Below are positions 26,010 to 34,400 of a stretch of DNA of 64,000 bases, in pieces. The notes beneath the pieces were generated by a model that worked only from the letters and a program-made list of their open reading frames with translations, was not told the DNA's origin and searched no databases. How positions within the stretch are numbered: the first letter of the stretch is position 1; the number at the start of each line of letters is the position of its first letter. Origin of the DNA: Thermoflexus hugenholtzii JAD2 (lineage in GTDB: Bacteria > Chloroflexota > Anaerolineae > Thermoflexales > Thermoflexaceae); contig NZ_FYEK01000028.1 in NCBI RefSeq assembly GCF_900187885.1, positions 62,001 to 126,000 of the forward strand. Reading direction: 5' to 3'. The translations under genes were made by a program, and so were the position numbers.

Positions 26010-26275
26010 CGCCGGGACCTCCTGGAAGCGGCGGGATGAGCGGCTGCACGGCCGGATCCCTGGCGGCCCTCGGATCCGGCTGCCGCCAGCGCCAGCCCGA
26101 CCAGGAAGAGCGCCGTCGAGGCCGCCACCAGGACCTCCAGATGCGTCGAGAGATAGGCTCCCAGGGTCGTCCCGGCCAGCAGGCTCAGAAGCAGAGGGGC
26201 CGTCACCGGCAGATGGCATGGACAGGTCACCAGCGCCAGAGCCAGTCCCACGCCCTGGCGAAGATGCTTGAGCAT
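26006..26275 (-). CDS. merE: MerE-like mercury transport protein
   Basis: 89 residues from the ATG at 26275 (MLKHLRQGVG), with AGAGAGGAGG upstream. Two membrane helices. The first contains TCPCHLPVTAPLLLSLLAGT, which matches the CPCHLP motif of MerE; MerE moves Hg(II) and methylmercury inward. The second helix is EVLVAASTALFLVGLALA. A Ser/Arg/Ala-rich tail follows. The gene overlaps the HMA lipoprotein by 4 bases. Confidence 0.78.
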   Translation of the reverse strand: MLKHLRQGVGLALALVTCPCHLPVTAPLLLSLLAGTTLGAYLSTHLEVLVAASTALFLVGLALAAAGSEGRQGSGRAAAHPAASRRSRR

Positions 26276-26292
26276 ATCCACCTCCTCTCTGT

Positions 26293-26514
26293 TCAGCAGC
26301 AACCGCCTCCTCCGGATTCCCCCGGACCCCTCAGGGCGCGCCACAGCCGCTGCCAGAACCCGGGATGGGTGCGCGGATACCGCTCCGCGTGCCACGGATG
26401 GCAAAACGCCTTCCCATGGGCGAAGACCGGGGTCCCCTCAATCGGAGCTCCGCACTCCGCGCAGCGAAGCGACGTTTTTCCCATCTTCCGATCCGCTCCA
26501 GCCTCCTGTTCCAT
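26293..26514 (-). CDS. Small Cys/His-rich protein of the mer operon
   Basis: 73 residues. A treble-clef-like metal site is visible as LRCAECGAPIEGTPVF (C-x2-C) followed by KAFCHPWHAERYP (C, H, H). The protein ends in GESGGGGCC, a flexible glycine run with a terminal vicinal cysteine pair. No family name can be given. The end resembles the C-terminal Cys pair of MerA (SCCAG), so it may carry or hand over a thiophilic metal. It lies 10 bases after merB and 17 before merE. Confidence 0.6.
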   Translation of the reverse strand: MEQEAGADRKMGKTSLRCAECGAPIEGTPVFAHGKAFCHPWHAERYPRTHPGFWQRLWRALRGPGESGGGGCC

Positions 26515-26524
26515 CCCTGCCTCC

Positions 26525-27199
26525 TCAGAGATCGGGATCGGGGATCGCCGCGCAGCAACCGATCCCCCCTTCCCATTGCAAATAGGGCCCCAATCGTCGC
26601 GCTAGATGAAAGGCCTCCGGGAGAGAGAGCAACGCCAGGACCGGATCCCAGGGACCGCCGGGTTGGAACAGGCGCGGCGAGGCGAGAAAAACCGTTCGCT
26701 GACAGAACGCCGCCCGGATGCCCGCTCCAGGCCCGGGGGCCGCCAGGACCAAGACGGCTTCCACCGGCTCGATCTCCCGGATCCCCGCGGGGGAGATCGT
26801 GAAACGGATGGGCTGTCCGGTCCGTGCGCACGAGGCCTCCACCTGGGCCTCCCGCTGCAGGCAGAGCGGGAAGAGCAATGTGTCCAGCGCGCACCAAGTC
26901 CAGAGGGACCGTCCCTCCCACTCCAGGCGGAACGGCGTAGGGCGGAGGGTAAGGCCCCAGCCGATCAGCCGCCCGGCCTCATCCCATTCGACCGCCGGAT
27001 CTCCCTGAAGGGCCCCGCGGACGGCCTCCTCGGGCTATCCGACCGCCTCGGCCAGGCGATCCAGGGGGACCGGCTCCCCGCGGGCGAGCAGCCGCAATGC
27101 CGCCTCAAACAGCGGCCCGCGGTCCAGGGCCCATCCACGGCCGCTCAGCTCCAGCATCAGCCGATGGGCCAGATGCTCCGGATCCAGGGTTTCCGCCAT
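26525..27199 (-). pseudogene. merB: Alkylmercury lyase, interrupted by an amber codon
   Basis: One frame from the ATG at 27199 to 26525 (224 sense codons), broken only by TAG at 27035-27037 (codon 55). MerB cleaves the C-Hg bond of organomercurials. The catalytic residues are intact after the stop: WTWCALDTLLFP (C103, D106) and RAAFCQRTVF (C166), matching C96, D99, C159 of plasmid MerB. By alignment with the plasmid sequence from memory (ILDWPAERV), the TAG stands for Trp, a single TGG to TAG change. No ATG or GTG lies between the TAG and C103, so restart would not give an active enzyme. Suppression, recent decay or a base error are possible. Confidence 0.8.
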
Positions 27200-27208
27200 G
27201 GGGCCCTC

Positions 27209-28861
27209 CTATCCCGCGCAGCAGCTCAACCGGGCTACATCCCGCGTGAAGGACTGGGCGCCCAACCGCAGGCCCTCCGCCCAGGTGAGATACGGGAAGA
27301 GGGTGCGGCCGAGATCCTGAGCGGTATATCCGGCCTGGAGGGCGATCACGCCGGCGGCGATGGCCTCCCCGGCCTGGGGCATCGCGAGATGGATGCCCAG
27401 CAGCCGGTCGGTGTTCGCATCGGCCACCAGCTTGATCACCCCGCGGGTCTCGAAGGCGATGCGCGCCCGGGGCACCGCCTCCAGCGGGAGCAGAACAGCC
27501 TTCGGCGTCTCCCCCCGTTCCCGGGCCTGCGCCTCCGTCCATCCCACCGAAGCCACCTCCGGATCGGTGAAGGTGACCCGAGGGACAACGCTCAGGTCCA
27601 GCGTCCGGTGATTGCCCAGCAGGGCGTTCTCCGCCGCCACCGTCCCGCTGGCCGCGGCCACATAGACGAACATGGGTAGGTCGGCGCAATCGCCGGCGGC
27701 GTAGATCGAGGGGTTCGAGGTTTGCATATAGGGGTTGACCCGGATCTCCCCCCTCGGCCCCACCGCCACCCCGACCGCCTCCAGCCCCAGGTCCTGGGTG
27801 TTCGGGCGGCGGCCGGTGGCTATCAACAGCTGCTCCGCAGAGACGATGCGGGTTTCCCCGTCTTTCTCGAAAGACACCTCATAGCGGCCGTCGGATCGAG
27901 CGGCCCGGATGATCTTCACGCCGGTGTGGAAGGCCATGCCCTCTTCCTCCAGGGCGCGCTGCAACGCCTCGCTGATCTCCGGCTCCTCGAAGGGGACGAT
28001 GCGGGGGAGGGCCTCGAGGACCGTCACCGCGACGCCGGCGCGGGCGAAGACCTGGGCCAGCTCCAGCCCCACCGCGTTGGCGCCGACCACGATCATGGAG
28101 CGAGGCAGCTCCCGCAGGGAGAGGGCCTCGGTGCTGGTGAGATAGCCCGCTTCGGCCAGGCCTGGGATGGGCGGAGCCCACGGCCGCGCGCCGGTGGCCA
28201 GGATCACCCGGCCCGGGGCGTAGGTGATGCCGTTCACCACCACCGCTCCGCCCTCCGTCAGGCGGGCTCGACCCTGGATCCGCGTGATTTGGGGATAGGC
28301 GGCCAGGACCTCCTCATATTTCTCCCGGCGCATAGCCGCGATGAGGGCCTCCTTCTGAGCGATCAGCTCTGCCCAGTTCAGCGCCCCCCGGGCGGTGCTC
28401 ACCCCCCGGAAGCCATGGGCGCCCGCCCGATGGTAGACCTCCAGGGCGCGGATCAGGAACTTCGACGGAACGCAGCCCACGTTCACGCAGGTCCCGCCCA
28501 GGGTCCCTGCCTCCACGAGGGCCACGCGGGCGCCCAGCTCGGCGGCGCGGATGGCCGCGGCGAAGGCCGCCGATCCCCCGCCGATGATCAGGAGATCGAA
28601 CCGGCCATCGCCCCGCGGGGCTGCGGGAGCCTCCGGGAGCTCCGCCCGGACCACCCGGGCCCGATAGCCGGCGCGGGCGACGGCCTCCTCCATGGCGGAA
28701 TCGGGGACCTCTCCCTCCACGATGGCCTCGGCCTTCCCGGAGGACCAGTGAGGGACCCGGGCGGAGAGCACCCCGGGCACCGCGCGGAGCGCCCGCTCCA
28801 CGTGCCGGGCGCAATCGTCACACGTCATCCCCTGCACCTCCAGCTCCACGCGAACCAGCAT
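27209..28861 (-). CDS. merA: Mercuric reductase with N-terminal HMA domain
   Basis: 550 residues. Residues 1-70 are a MerP-like HMA domain with GMTCDDCARHVE. The flavoprotein disulfide reductase part begins with LLIIGGGSAAFAAAIRAAEL; the redox pair is in GGTCVNVGCVPSKFLI (C-x4-C). NAD(P)H and dimer domains follow (YAAGDCADLP; LPLEAVPRARIAFETRGVIK). The last residues LSCCAG are the C-terminal Cys pair that receives Hg(II) from the partner subunit. It reduces Hg(II) to Hg(0) in the cytoplasm and is first in the operon, 10 bases before merB. No merR or arsR gene is adjacent. Confidence 0.96.
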   Translation of the reverse strand: MLVRVELEVQGMTCDDCARHVERALRAVPGVLSARVPHWSSGKAEAIVEGEVPDSAMEEAVARAGYRARVVRAELPEAPAAPRGDGRFDLLIIGGGSAAFAAAIRAAELGARVALVEAGTLGGTCVNVGCVPSKFLIRALEVYHRAGAHGFRGVSTARGALNWAELIAQKEALIAAMRREKYEEVLAAYPQITRIQGRARLTEGGAVVVNGITYAPGRVILATGARPWAPPIPGLAEAGYLTSTEALSLRELPRSMIVVGANAVGLELAQVFARAGVAVTVLEALPRIVPFEEPEISEALQRALEEEGMAFHTGVKIIRAARSDGRYEVSFEKDGETRIVSAEQLLIATGRRPNTQDLGLEAVGVAVGPRGEIRVNPYMQTSNPSIYAAGDCADLPMFVYVAAASGTVAAENALLGNHRTLDLSVVPRVTFTDPEVASVGWTEAQARERGETPKAVLLPLEAVPRARIAFETRGVIKLVADANTDRLLGIHLAMPQAGEAIAAGVIALQAGYTAQDLGRTLFPYLTWAEGLRLGAQSFTRDVARLSCCAG

Positions 28862-28914
28862 CTGATCCCTCCTTCTCCAGATCCCCCTCCCGGGGATAGG
28901 GATATGCGCTCTCC

Positions 28915-28943
28915 AGTATAAACCCGTGGGAGGGGTTTGTCAA
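28915..28943 (-). promoter_or_regulatory. Promoter of the mer operon with operator-like dyad
   Basis: Minus strand: TTGACA (28938-28943), a 17-base spacer, TATACT (28915-28920), 53 bases before the merA ATG. The spacer itself is an inverted repeat, AACCC-N7-GGGTT, filling the space between -35 and -10. This is where MerR and many repressors bind; MerR promoters, however, have 19-20 base spacers, so a repressor such as an ArsR-type MerR is more likely. The regulator is not in the neighbourhood. Confidence 0.75.
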
Positions 28944-29008
28944 GCAGAGGGAGGTCCATCGCGCTATCATGGAGGCGTTCGTGCTCAACCCTGAAAGCGT
29001 GCGCCCGT

Positions 29009-31162
29009 ATGGATCCCCGCCTAAGAGCGCTGACCCGGCGCATCGGAGGCTGGCTGATCCCGCTGTGGGTCTGGTTCCTATGGCTCCACCAGGCCTGGCC
29101 CGCCCGGGTCTTCTTCACCCGCGCCCCTGCCGGGGAGGACACCCTGGAGGTGATGTGGGCCCTCGCCTGGTATCGGCGGGCCCTCCTCGAGCTGCATACT
29201 TCCCCGCTCTTCCATCCGTTCGCCTTCGCTCCCCAGGGTTGGCATGTGGCCAAGCTGCATCATGGCCCCTTCCTGATCGCCCTGATGCTCCCCGGGGCCT
29301 TGCTGGGCGGGGACGCCTTCGCAGTCCACTTCTTCGGGTGGCTGGTTTACTCCCTGGCGTTCCTCGGCGTCTTCCGCCTCACTTATCATTTCTCTCGAGA
29401 TCGTGGGCTGGCCACGGCGGCCGGGGTCGCCTATGCCCTGTTCCACGGCAGTTACGCCGCCATGCGGATCTATGGGGATCACCTGCCGGTCGCTGCTGCC
29501 AGCCTGGCTTGGATGGCTTGGGCCTTAGAGCGGGCCCGAGCGATGGGATGGTCCCCTCGGGCGCTGCGCCGGGCCGGGATCCTCTGGGGGCTGGGGATCG
29601 CCGGCACCCCCTACTTGGTGCTCCTGGGCGGGGCGCTGGCGCTGGTTTACATGTGGGGAGCCTGGCGGCGCAAACGCCTCGGGCGCTTTCTGCTCTACGG
29701 GATCGGTGTCGCCGCGGCCATGGGCGGACCCTGGCTGGGCCTCTGGGTTCACGCCATCCGCCAGGATCAGATGCTGGGCCAGACCCTGGAGACCGCCCGG
29801 GGCAACGGATATCCGTGGGCCGATGCCCTGACCTGGAACCCCTACCATCCCGGTTCCGGGCACCTCCCCCGGACCGATCGTCCGATCCTCACCCTGGGGC
29901 TCGTGCCGGCCGGGAGCAGCCTGATCGGCCTGGGGTGGAGCGCGATCGCGGGCCGGCGGCTGCGGAGCCGTCGGCTGCTGCGGGCGGCAGCCCTCGGGGC
30001 GCTGCTGGCCACCGGGATCGCCCTTCGGGCCGACGCGCCCCTTTCGATCCCCGAGATCCCTGCGATACAACGGGTTTACGAGGGGATCTGGCGCATCGGC
30101 CACGTCCGCAAACCCGAGCTCTTTCGGGAGCCCTCCCTCCCGGGGGAATGGGCCCATCAGGCCCTCACCCCGCTGCTGTTGCTGTGGGCCGTGGTGCCGT
30201 TCTACGAGGCCGCAGGGACCGTGTGGCGGTTCATCGCCCTCACCGCCCTGGGGCTGTTCGTCGGTGGCGCGGAGGCTTGGTCCCGGATCGCTCCACGGGG
30301 ATTCCGGTGGGGGTTGGCGGCCCTCTGGCTGGGGGAGGCGCTGATGCGTCCGATCCCCACCCTCCCCTGGCCCTACGCCGTCCATCCCGCCTTCGAGTGG
30401 TTGCGGCGGAACCCGGAGCCGGGGGCGGTGATCGACGTCTTCGCCGATCACACGCCGGGGCTTCACCTTTCGCGGGTGACGGTGATGGCCACGGAATATC
30501 ACCGGCGCCCGACCCTTTCGGGCTTTCCCCCCTTCCATCCCCGCTGGATCGAGGCGCTGCAACGGGGGCGCGGGCTGCTGTTCCGACATCGGCCGGACTG
30601 GCTGGGCCGGCATGGTTTCCGGTTCCTGGTGGTTCACCATCCCCCACCGGACTGGTGGAAGTGGGGCTGGCCCTTTTCTTTGGAAGGATGCTTCGAGCCG
30701 CCGTCGGTCCCCTCGCCGTGGGACTATCCGATCTGCATCTTCCGCATCCCGGACCGCGGGGAGCCGGAGATCACCAACCTCCTGCTGCTCAGCGGCTGGT
30801 CGGGTCCGGAGGCGTGGGGGATCTGGGCCGAGGGGACAGAGGCGGAGGCGCTGGTTCTGGCGGAAGCGGGGGGAGGGCCGGCCACGCTGGAGCTGGAGGC
30901 CTTCCCCCTGTGTCGGGCCGGGGAGCCCCAGCGGCTGGAGGTCCTCTTCAACGGACGGCGTCTGGGGGAGGAATCGTTCCCCGATTGTGGAGAACGGAGG
31001 ATCCGCTGGGAGATCCCGGCGGGGGCGATCCGGCGGGGCGTCAACGAGGTGCGCTTCCGGTTCGCCTACGCGGTGTCTCCGCACGCTGGGGACCTCCGCC
31101 CACTGGCCGTGGGCTTCCGCCGCATCTGGATCTTCGAGAAGCGGGCCCCAAGCCGGCCATAG
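29009..31162 (+). CDS. Large polytopic membrane protein with soluble C-terminal domain
   Basis: 717 residues from the ATG at 29009 (MDPRLRALTRR), favoured because a membrane helix follows at once; an upstream in-frame start would add an uncharacteristic Arg/Ser-rich leader overlapping the mer promoter. About ten or more membrane helices fill residues 15-450, with an acidic extracytoplasmic loop after helix 1 (PAGEDTLEVMW), the layout of GT-C glycosyltransferases and YfhO-like proteins. The remaining 270 residues are soluble and beta-rich. I cannot name the family or substrate. Confidence 0.7.
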   Translation: MDPRLRALTRRIGGWLIPLWVWFLWLHQAWPARVFFTRAPAGEDTLEVMWALAWYRRALLELHTSPLFHPFAFAPQGWHVAKLHHGPFLIALMLPGALLGGDAFAVHFFGWLVYSLAFLGVFRLTYHFSRDRGLATAAGVAYALFHGSYAAMRIYGDHLPVAAASLAWMAWALERARAMGWSPRALRRAGILWGLGIAGTPYLVLLGGALALVYMWGAWRRKRLGRFLLYGIGVAAAMGGPWLGLWVHAIRQDQMLGQTLETARGNGYPWADALTWNPYHPGSGHLPRTDRPILTLGLVPAGSSLIGLGWSAIAGRRLRSRRLLRAAALGALLATGIALRADAPLSIPEIPAIQRVYEGIWRIGHVRKPELFREPSLPGEWAHQALTPLLLLWAVVPFYEAAGTVWRFIALTALGLFVGGAEAWSRIAPRGFRWGLAALWLGEALMRPIPTLPWPYAVHPAFEWLRRNPEPGAVIDVFADHTPGLHLSRVTVMATEYHRRPTLSGFPPFHPRWIEALQRGRGLLFRHRPDWLGRHGFRFLVVHHPPPDWWKWGWPFSLEGCFEPPSVPSPWDYPICIFRIPDRGEPEITNLLLLSGWSGPEAWGIWAEGTEAEALVLAEAGGGPATLELEAFPLCRAGEPQRLEVLFNGRRLGEESFPDCGERRIRWEIPAGAIRRGVNEVRFRFAYAVSPHAGDLRPLAVGFRRIWIFEKRAPSRP

Positions 31163-31420
31163 GGAAAGACGCCTCCGGCCTCGGAGGGAGTCCTTCGCGT
31201 TCGCGATGCATCCCCTTCGCGCCTAGATCCACGCAGGATGCTGTTTATTCATTCGGAAGATTCGGTTCCGCTTCACTCCTGCGGTCGTGAGAACAAAGGA
31301 GACCAACCCGCGCCTTCCCATCCTGAACCGGAGAATCTCACTCTCACCCCGGAGGAGGTATATCCGCGCCCATCTGCCCGCTCTGTTTAATATGATAGCC
31401 ATAGATTCGATTACGCCCAC
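31163..31420. other. Intergenic stretch with a frame continuing the RHS gene beyond its stop
   Basis: Between two convergent genes. On the minus strand the 65 codons that follow the RHS stop codon (31420 down to 31223) stay open in the RHS frame (VGVIESMAIILNRAGRW and so on to HPAWI). The stretch is visibly less GC-rich than the RHS gene. No toxin motif is recognisable. It is either a lost RHS tip or noncoding DNA; no terminator was clear. Confidence 0.35.
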
Positions 31421-34400
31421 TCATCCAAGGAGAGCCAGTGTTCCGCACCCACCGAAGCCACCGATTTGCTCCCCATATGGGTCCCATCGATTCACGGGAT
31501 CGGCCCACGCATACCCATATCGGTGCCACGTGCGGGGCTCCCCGGCCTGCGCCGGCAACGGCTCCCGCGTCAGCCACACCCCCGCCCAGGGGTCGTAGAG
31601 CCGAACGCCAAACTCATACAATCCCAGGTGCTCGTCCCACTCTTTCCCCGCAAAGGTGTAGTGATTATGGGGATCCGTCCAGTTGCCCTGAGCCGGGAGC
31701 AGTAAGCCGTAAGCATCATACCGGTAGTTGTGGGTGCTCTGGCCCTGGTGTTTGGTGAGGCCCGCAACGCTCCCCCGCCCGTCCAGATGAACCCAGTAGG
31801 TCTGACCCTGAGTGCCCGCCGGGAAGTGGCGCAGCGCCAAAAGCATCGGCGTGGGGCTGAAGGCCTCGGCCCCGCCCCGGTAATACTCCGCCCGCTGGCC
31901 GTTCCACAGGAAGTATTCCGCCACCGGGTTCAGATGGTCAAATGCATACTCCGTCCGCTTCACCCCGCCCGCACCGGCTTTGGGGTCGTATTCCTTGACC
32001 AGCCGCCGCCCCAGACCATCGTAGTAAAGCCGCGTCACCTCCCGCTCCACCCGCTGGCCCCGATGGTTGACCTGGTAGGCCTGGACGGCGATCAGGCGGT
32101 TCTCCCGGTCGTAGACATAGTCCATCCCCTGGGTGTTCGGCCCTGGCGGGCCCGGCCAGTTCAGGTTCACCCGGTTGCCATTGGCATCGTAGGCATAAAC
32201 AAAGGCCTGGCGGTCGTTGGGCTGGGAACCCACCCGCAGGGCCTGGAGCAACTGGTCCGCCGCATCGTAGGTGGAGGTGACCTCAAAGCCGTCCCGTGGC
32301 CGCGGGGTGGTCTGGTCATCATTGGCCCACCAGCGGGTGCGGTTTCCGGCGGCATCGTATTCGTAAATGGCCTGGAAGCCCTCACTGTCACTCACCCCAA
32401 CCAGGCGGCGCAGGGGGTCATAGGTGTAACGTTCGGTCACCACCGGCGGGTTGCGCCAGCCGTAGGTGGCCGTCATCACCGTCCGCAGCCCTACTTCGTT
32501 GAGTTCATAGGCGAAGGCGGCGATGACCGTCCCATCCAGACGACGGGTGGTCAGGCTGCGCAGCCGATTGGCCCGGTCATAGGAGGCTTCGGTCACGGTG
32601 CCGTTGGGGTTGAACTGGCGCCGGAGGTTCCCCTCCCCGTCCCGTTCAAAGAGCGTGCGCCGCCCCTCGGGGTCGGTCACGCCCCGCAGCCGGTTGTTGG
32701 CGGAGTAATGATACCGGATGACGCCCCCCTCGGGCAAGGTCAGGGCCACCCAGTTGCTGGCGGGGTCGTAGCCATACCCCAGGCGGCGGCCCAGGCTGTC
32801 GGTGACTTCCACCACCCGGTTCAGGGGGTCGTAGACCCAGCGGCTCACCCCCAGGGTGTCGGTCATCACGGTGCGGTTGTGGTTCTCGTCGTAGGCGAAG
32901 GCGATAGCGGTGCCGTCGTCGTAGGCGATGCGGACCAGGAGGTTGTCAGCGTCGTAGGTGTAGGTGGTGACGTGGCCTTCAGGGTCCACCCGGCGGATCC
33001 GGTTCCCGGCGGGGTCATACCCATAGCGCCAGGTGTTCCCCAGGGGGTCAGTCTCGGCCATCAGGCGGTTGAGAGGGTCGTATTCGTAGCGCAGCGTGCG
33101 GGTGAAGGCCGCGGCGTTGGGAGGAAGGTCTACCTGCAACCGGTTCCCGACCGGGTCGTAATGATACCGGTATGTAACGTTGGTCTGGTGGTCCGCCGGC
33201 GCGCCGGGGCGGTGGTTGAGGGTGACGGCCGCCAGGCGGTAGACGCCGTCGTAGTCATAGCGGGTCACCACCCCGTCGGGCTCGATCCGTTGGGTCTGGT
33301 TGCCCACGGGGTCGTAGGAATAGCGGGTGGTCTCTCCCTCGGCATTGGTCACTGTCTCCAGCCGGTCCAGGGGGTCGTAGGTGAGGGTGGTGCGGTGGCC
33401 GTTGCCGTCCACGAGGGCAGTGCGGTTGCCGTTCGGGTCGTATTCATAACGGGTGACGAAGCCCTCCGGGTCGGTGACGGTGGCCAGGCGGTAGAGGCCG
33501 TCGTAGGTGAAGTGGGTGGTATGGTTGTTGGGGTCGGTACGGGCCAGGAGGTTGCCGGCGGAGTCATAGCGGAAGACGACGGTGCCGGAGAGGGCATTGG
33601 TCACGGTGATAGGTCGGTTGAGGGCGTCGTAGGCGTAGGCCGTGGGGAAGCCGCGGGCGTCCACCTGGCGGATGAGGTTCCCTACACGGTCGTAGGAGAA
33701 GGTTACGGTGTGCCCACCAGGGTCAGTGCGGGAGACCAAGCGGTTGAGGCCATCGTAGACGAAGTGGGTGGAATGGCCGTTGGGGTCGGTGAGGAGGATA
33801 AGGTTCCCCACCCTGTCATACTCGTAGTGGGTAGCGACGTTCACGTCTGGCCCTGGCGGCTGGCCCGGCTGGCAGTTGCGGATCTCAGTGATGAGGCGGT
33901 TGAGGGCGTCATACTCGTAGCAGGTGGGGATGCCATTGGGATTCACAACCCGGACGAGGTTCCCGGCCGGGTCATATTCGTAGCGGGTGGTGACGTTGAC
34001 GTCGGGGCCTGAAGGCAGGTCAGGACGGAAGTTACGGATTTCGGCTGTGCGGCGGTCTAATAGGTCGTATTCGTAGCGGATGGTCATCCCGGCGGGGTCG
34101 GTGAGGGCGAGGAGGTTGCCGTCCGGGTCGTAGGCGTAGGTGGTGGTCTGGGAGAGGGCGTCAGTGACGGCGATGAGGCGGTTGGCGGCGTCATAGGCGT
34201 AAACGGTGGCGAAGCCGCGCGGGTTGACCCGGCGGATGAGGTTGCCGTTGGGGTCGTATTCATAATGGGTGGTCACGTGGACGTCGGGCCCTGGAGGTTC
34301 GCCGGGGCGGAAGTTGCGGATCTCGGCCCGGAGCCGGTTCAGGACGTCGTATTCGTAGCGGGTGACAATGCCGTTGGGGTCCACCACCTGGATGAGATTC

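Noticed and set aside
26221-26300. Second selenocysteine at the TGA after GGGGCC in the small Cys-rich protein
   Set aside because: The stop is followed directly by the merE ribosome-binding site and start, and no homologous extension is recognisable.
27035-27037. Pyrrolysine at the merB amber codon
   Set aside because: MerB has no lysine-derived residue there; the aligned residue is Trp, and no pylTSBCD genes are seen.
31730-34012. Long open frame on the plus strand opposite the RHS gene (about 760 codons)
   Set aside because: Val/Gly/Asp-rich translation is the antisense of the YD repeats; the minus strand has all motifs, signal peptide and ribosome-binding site.
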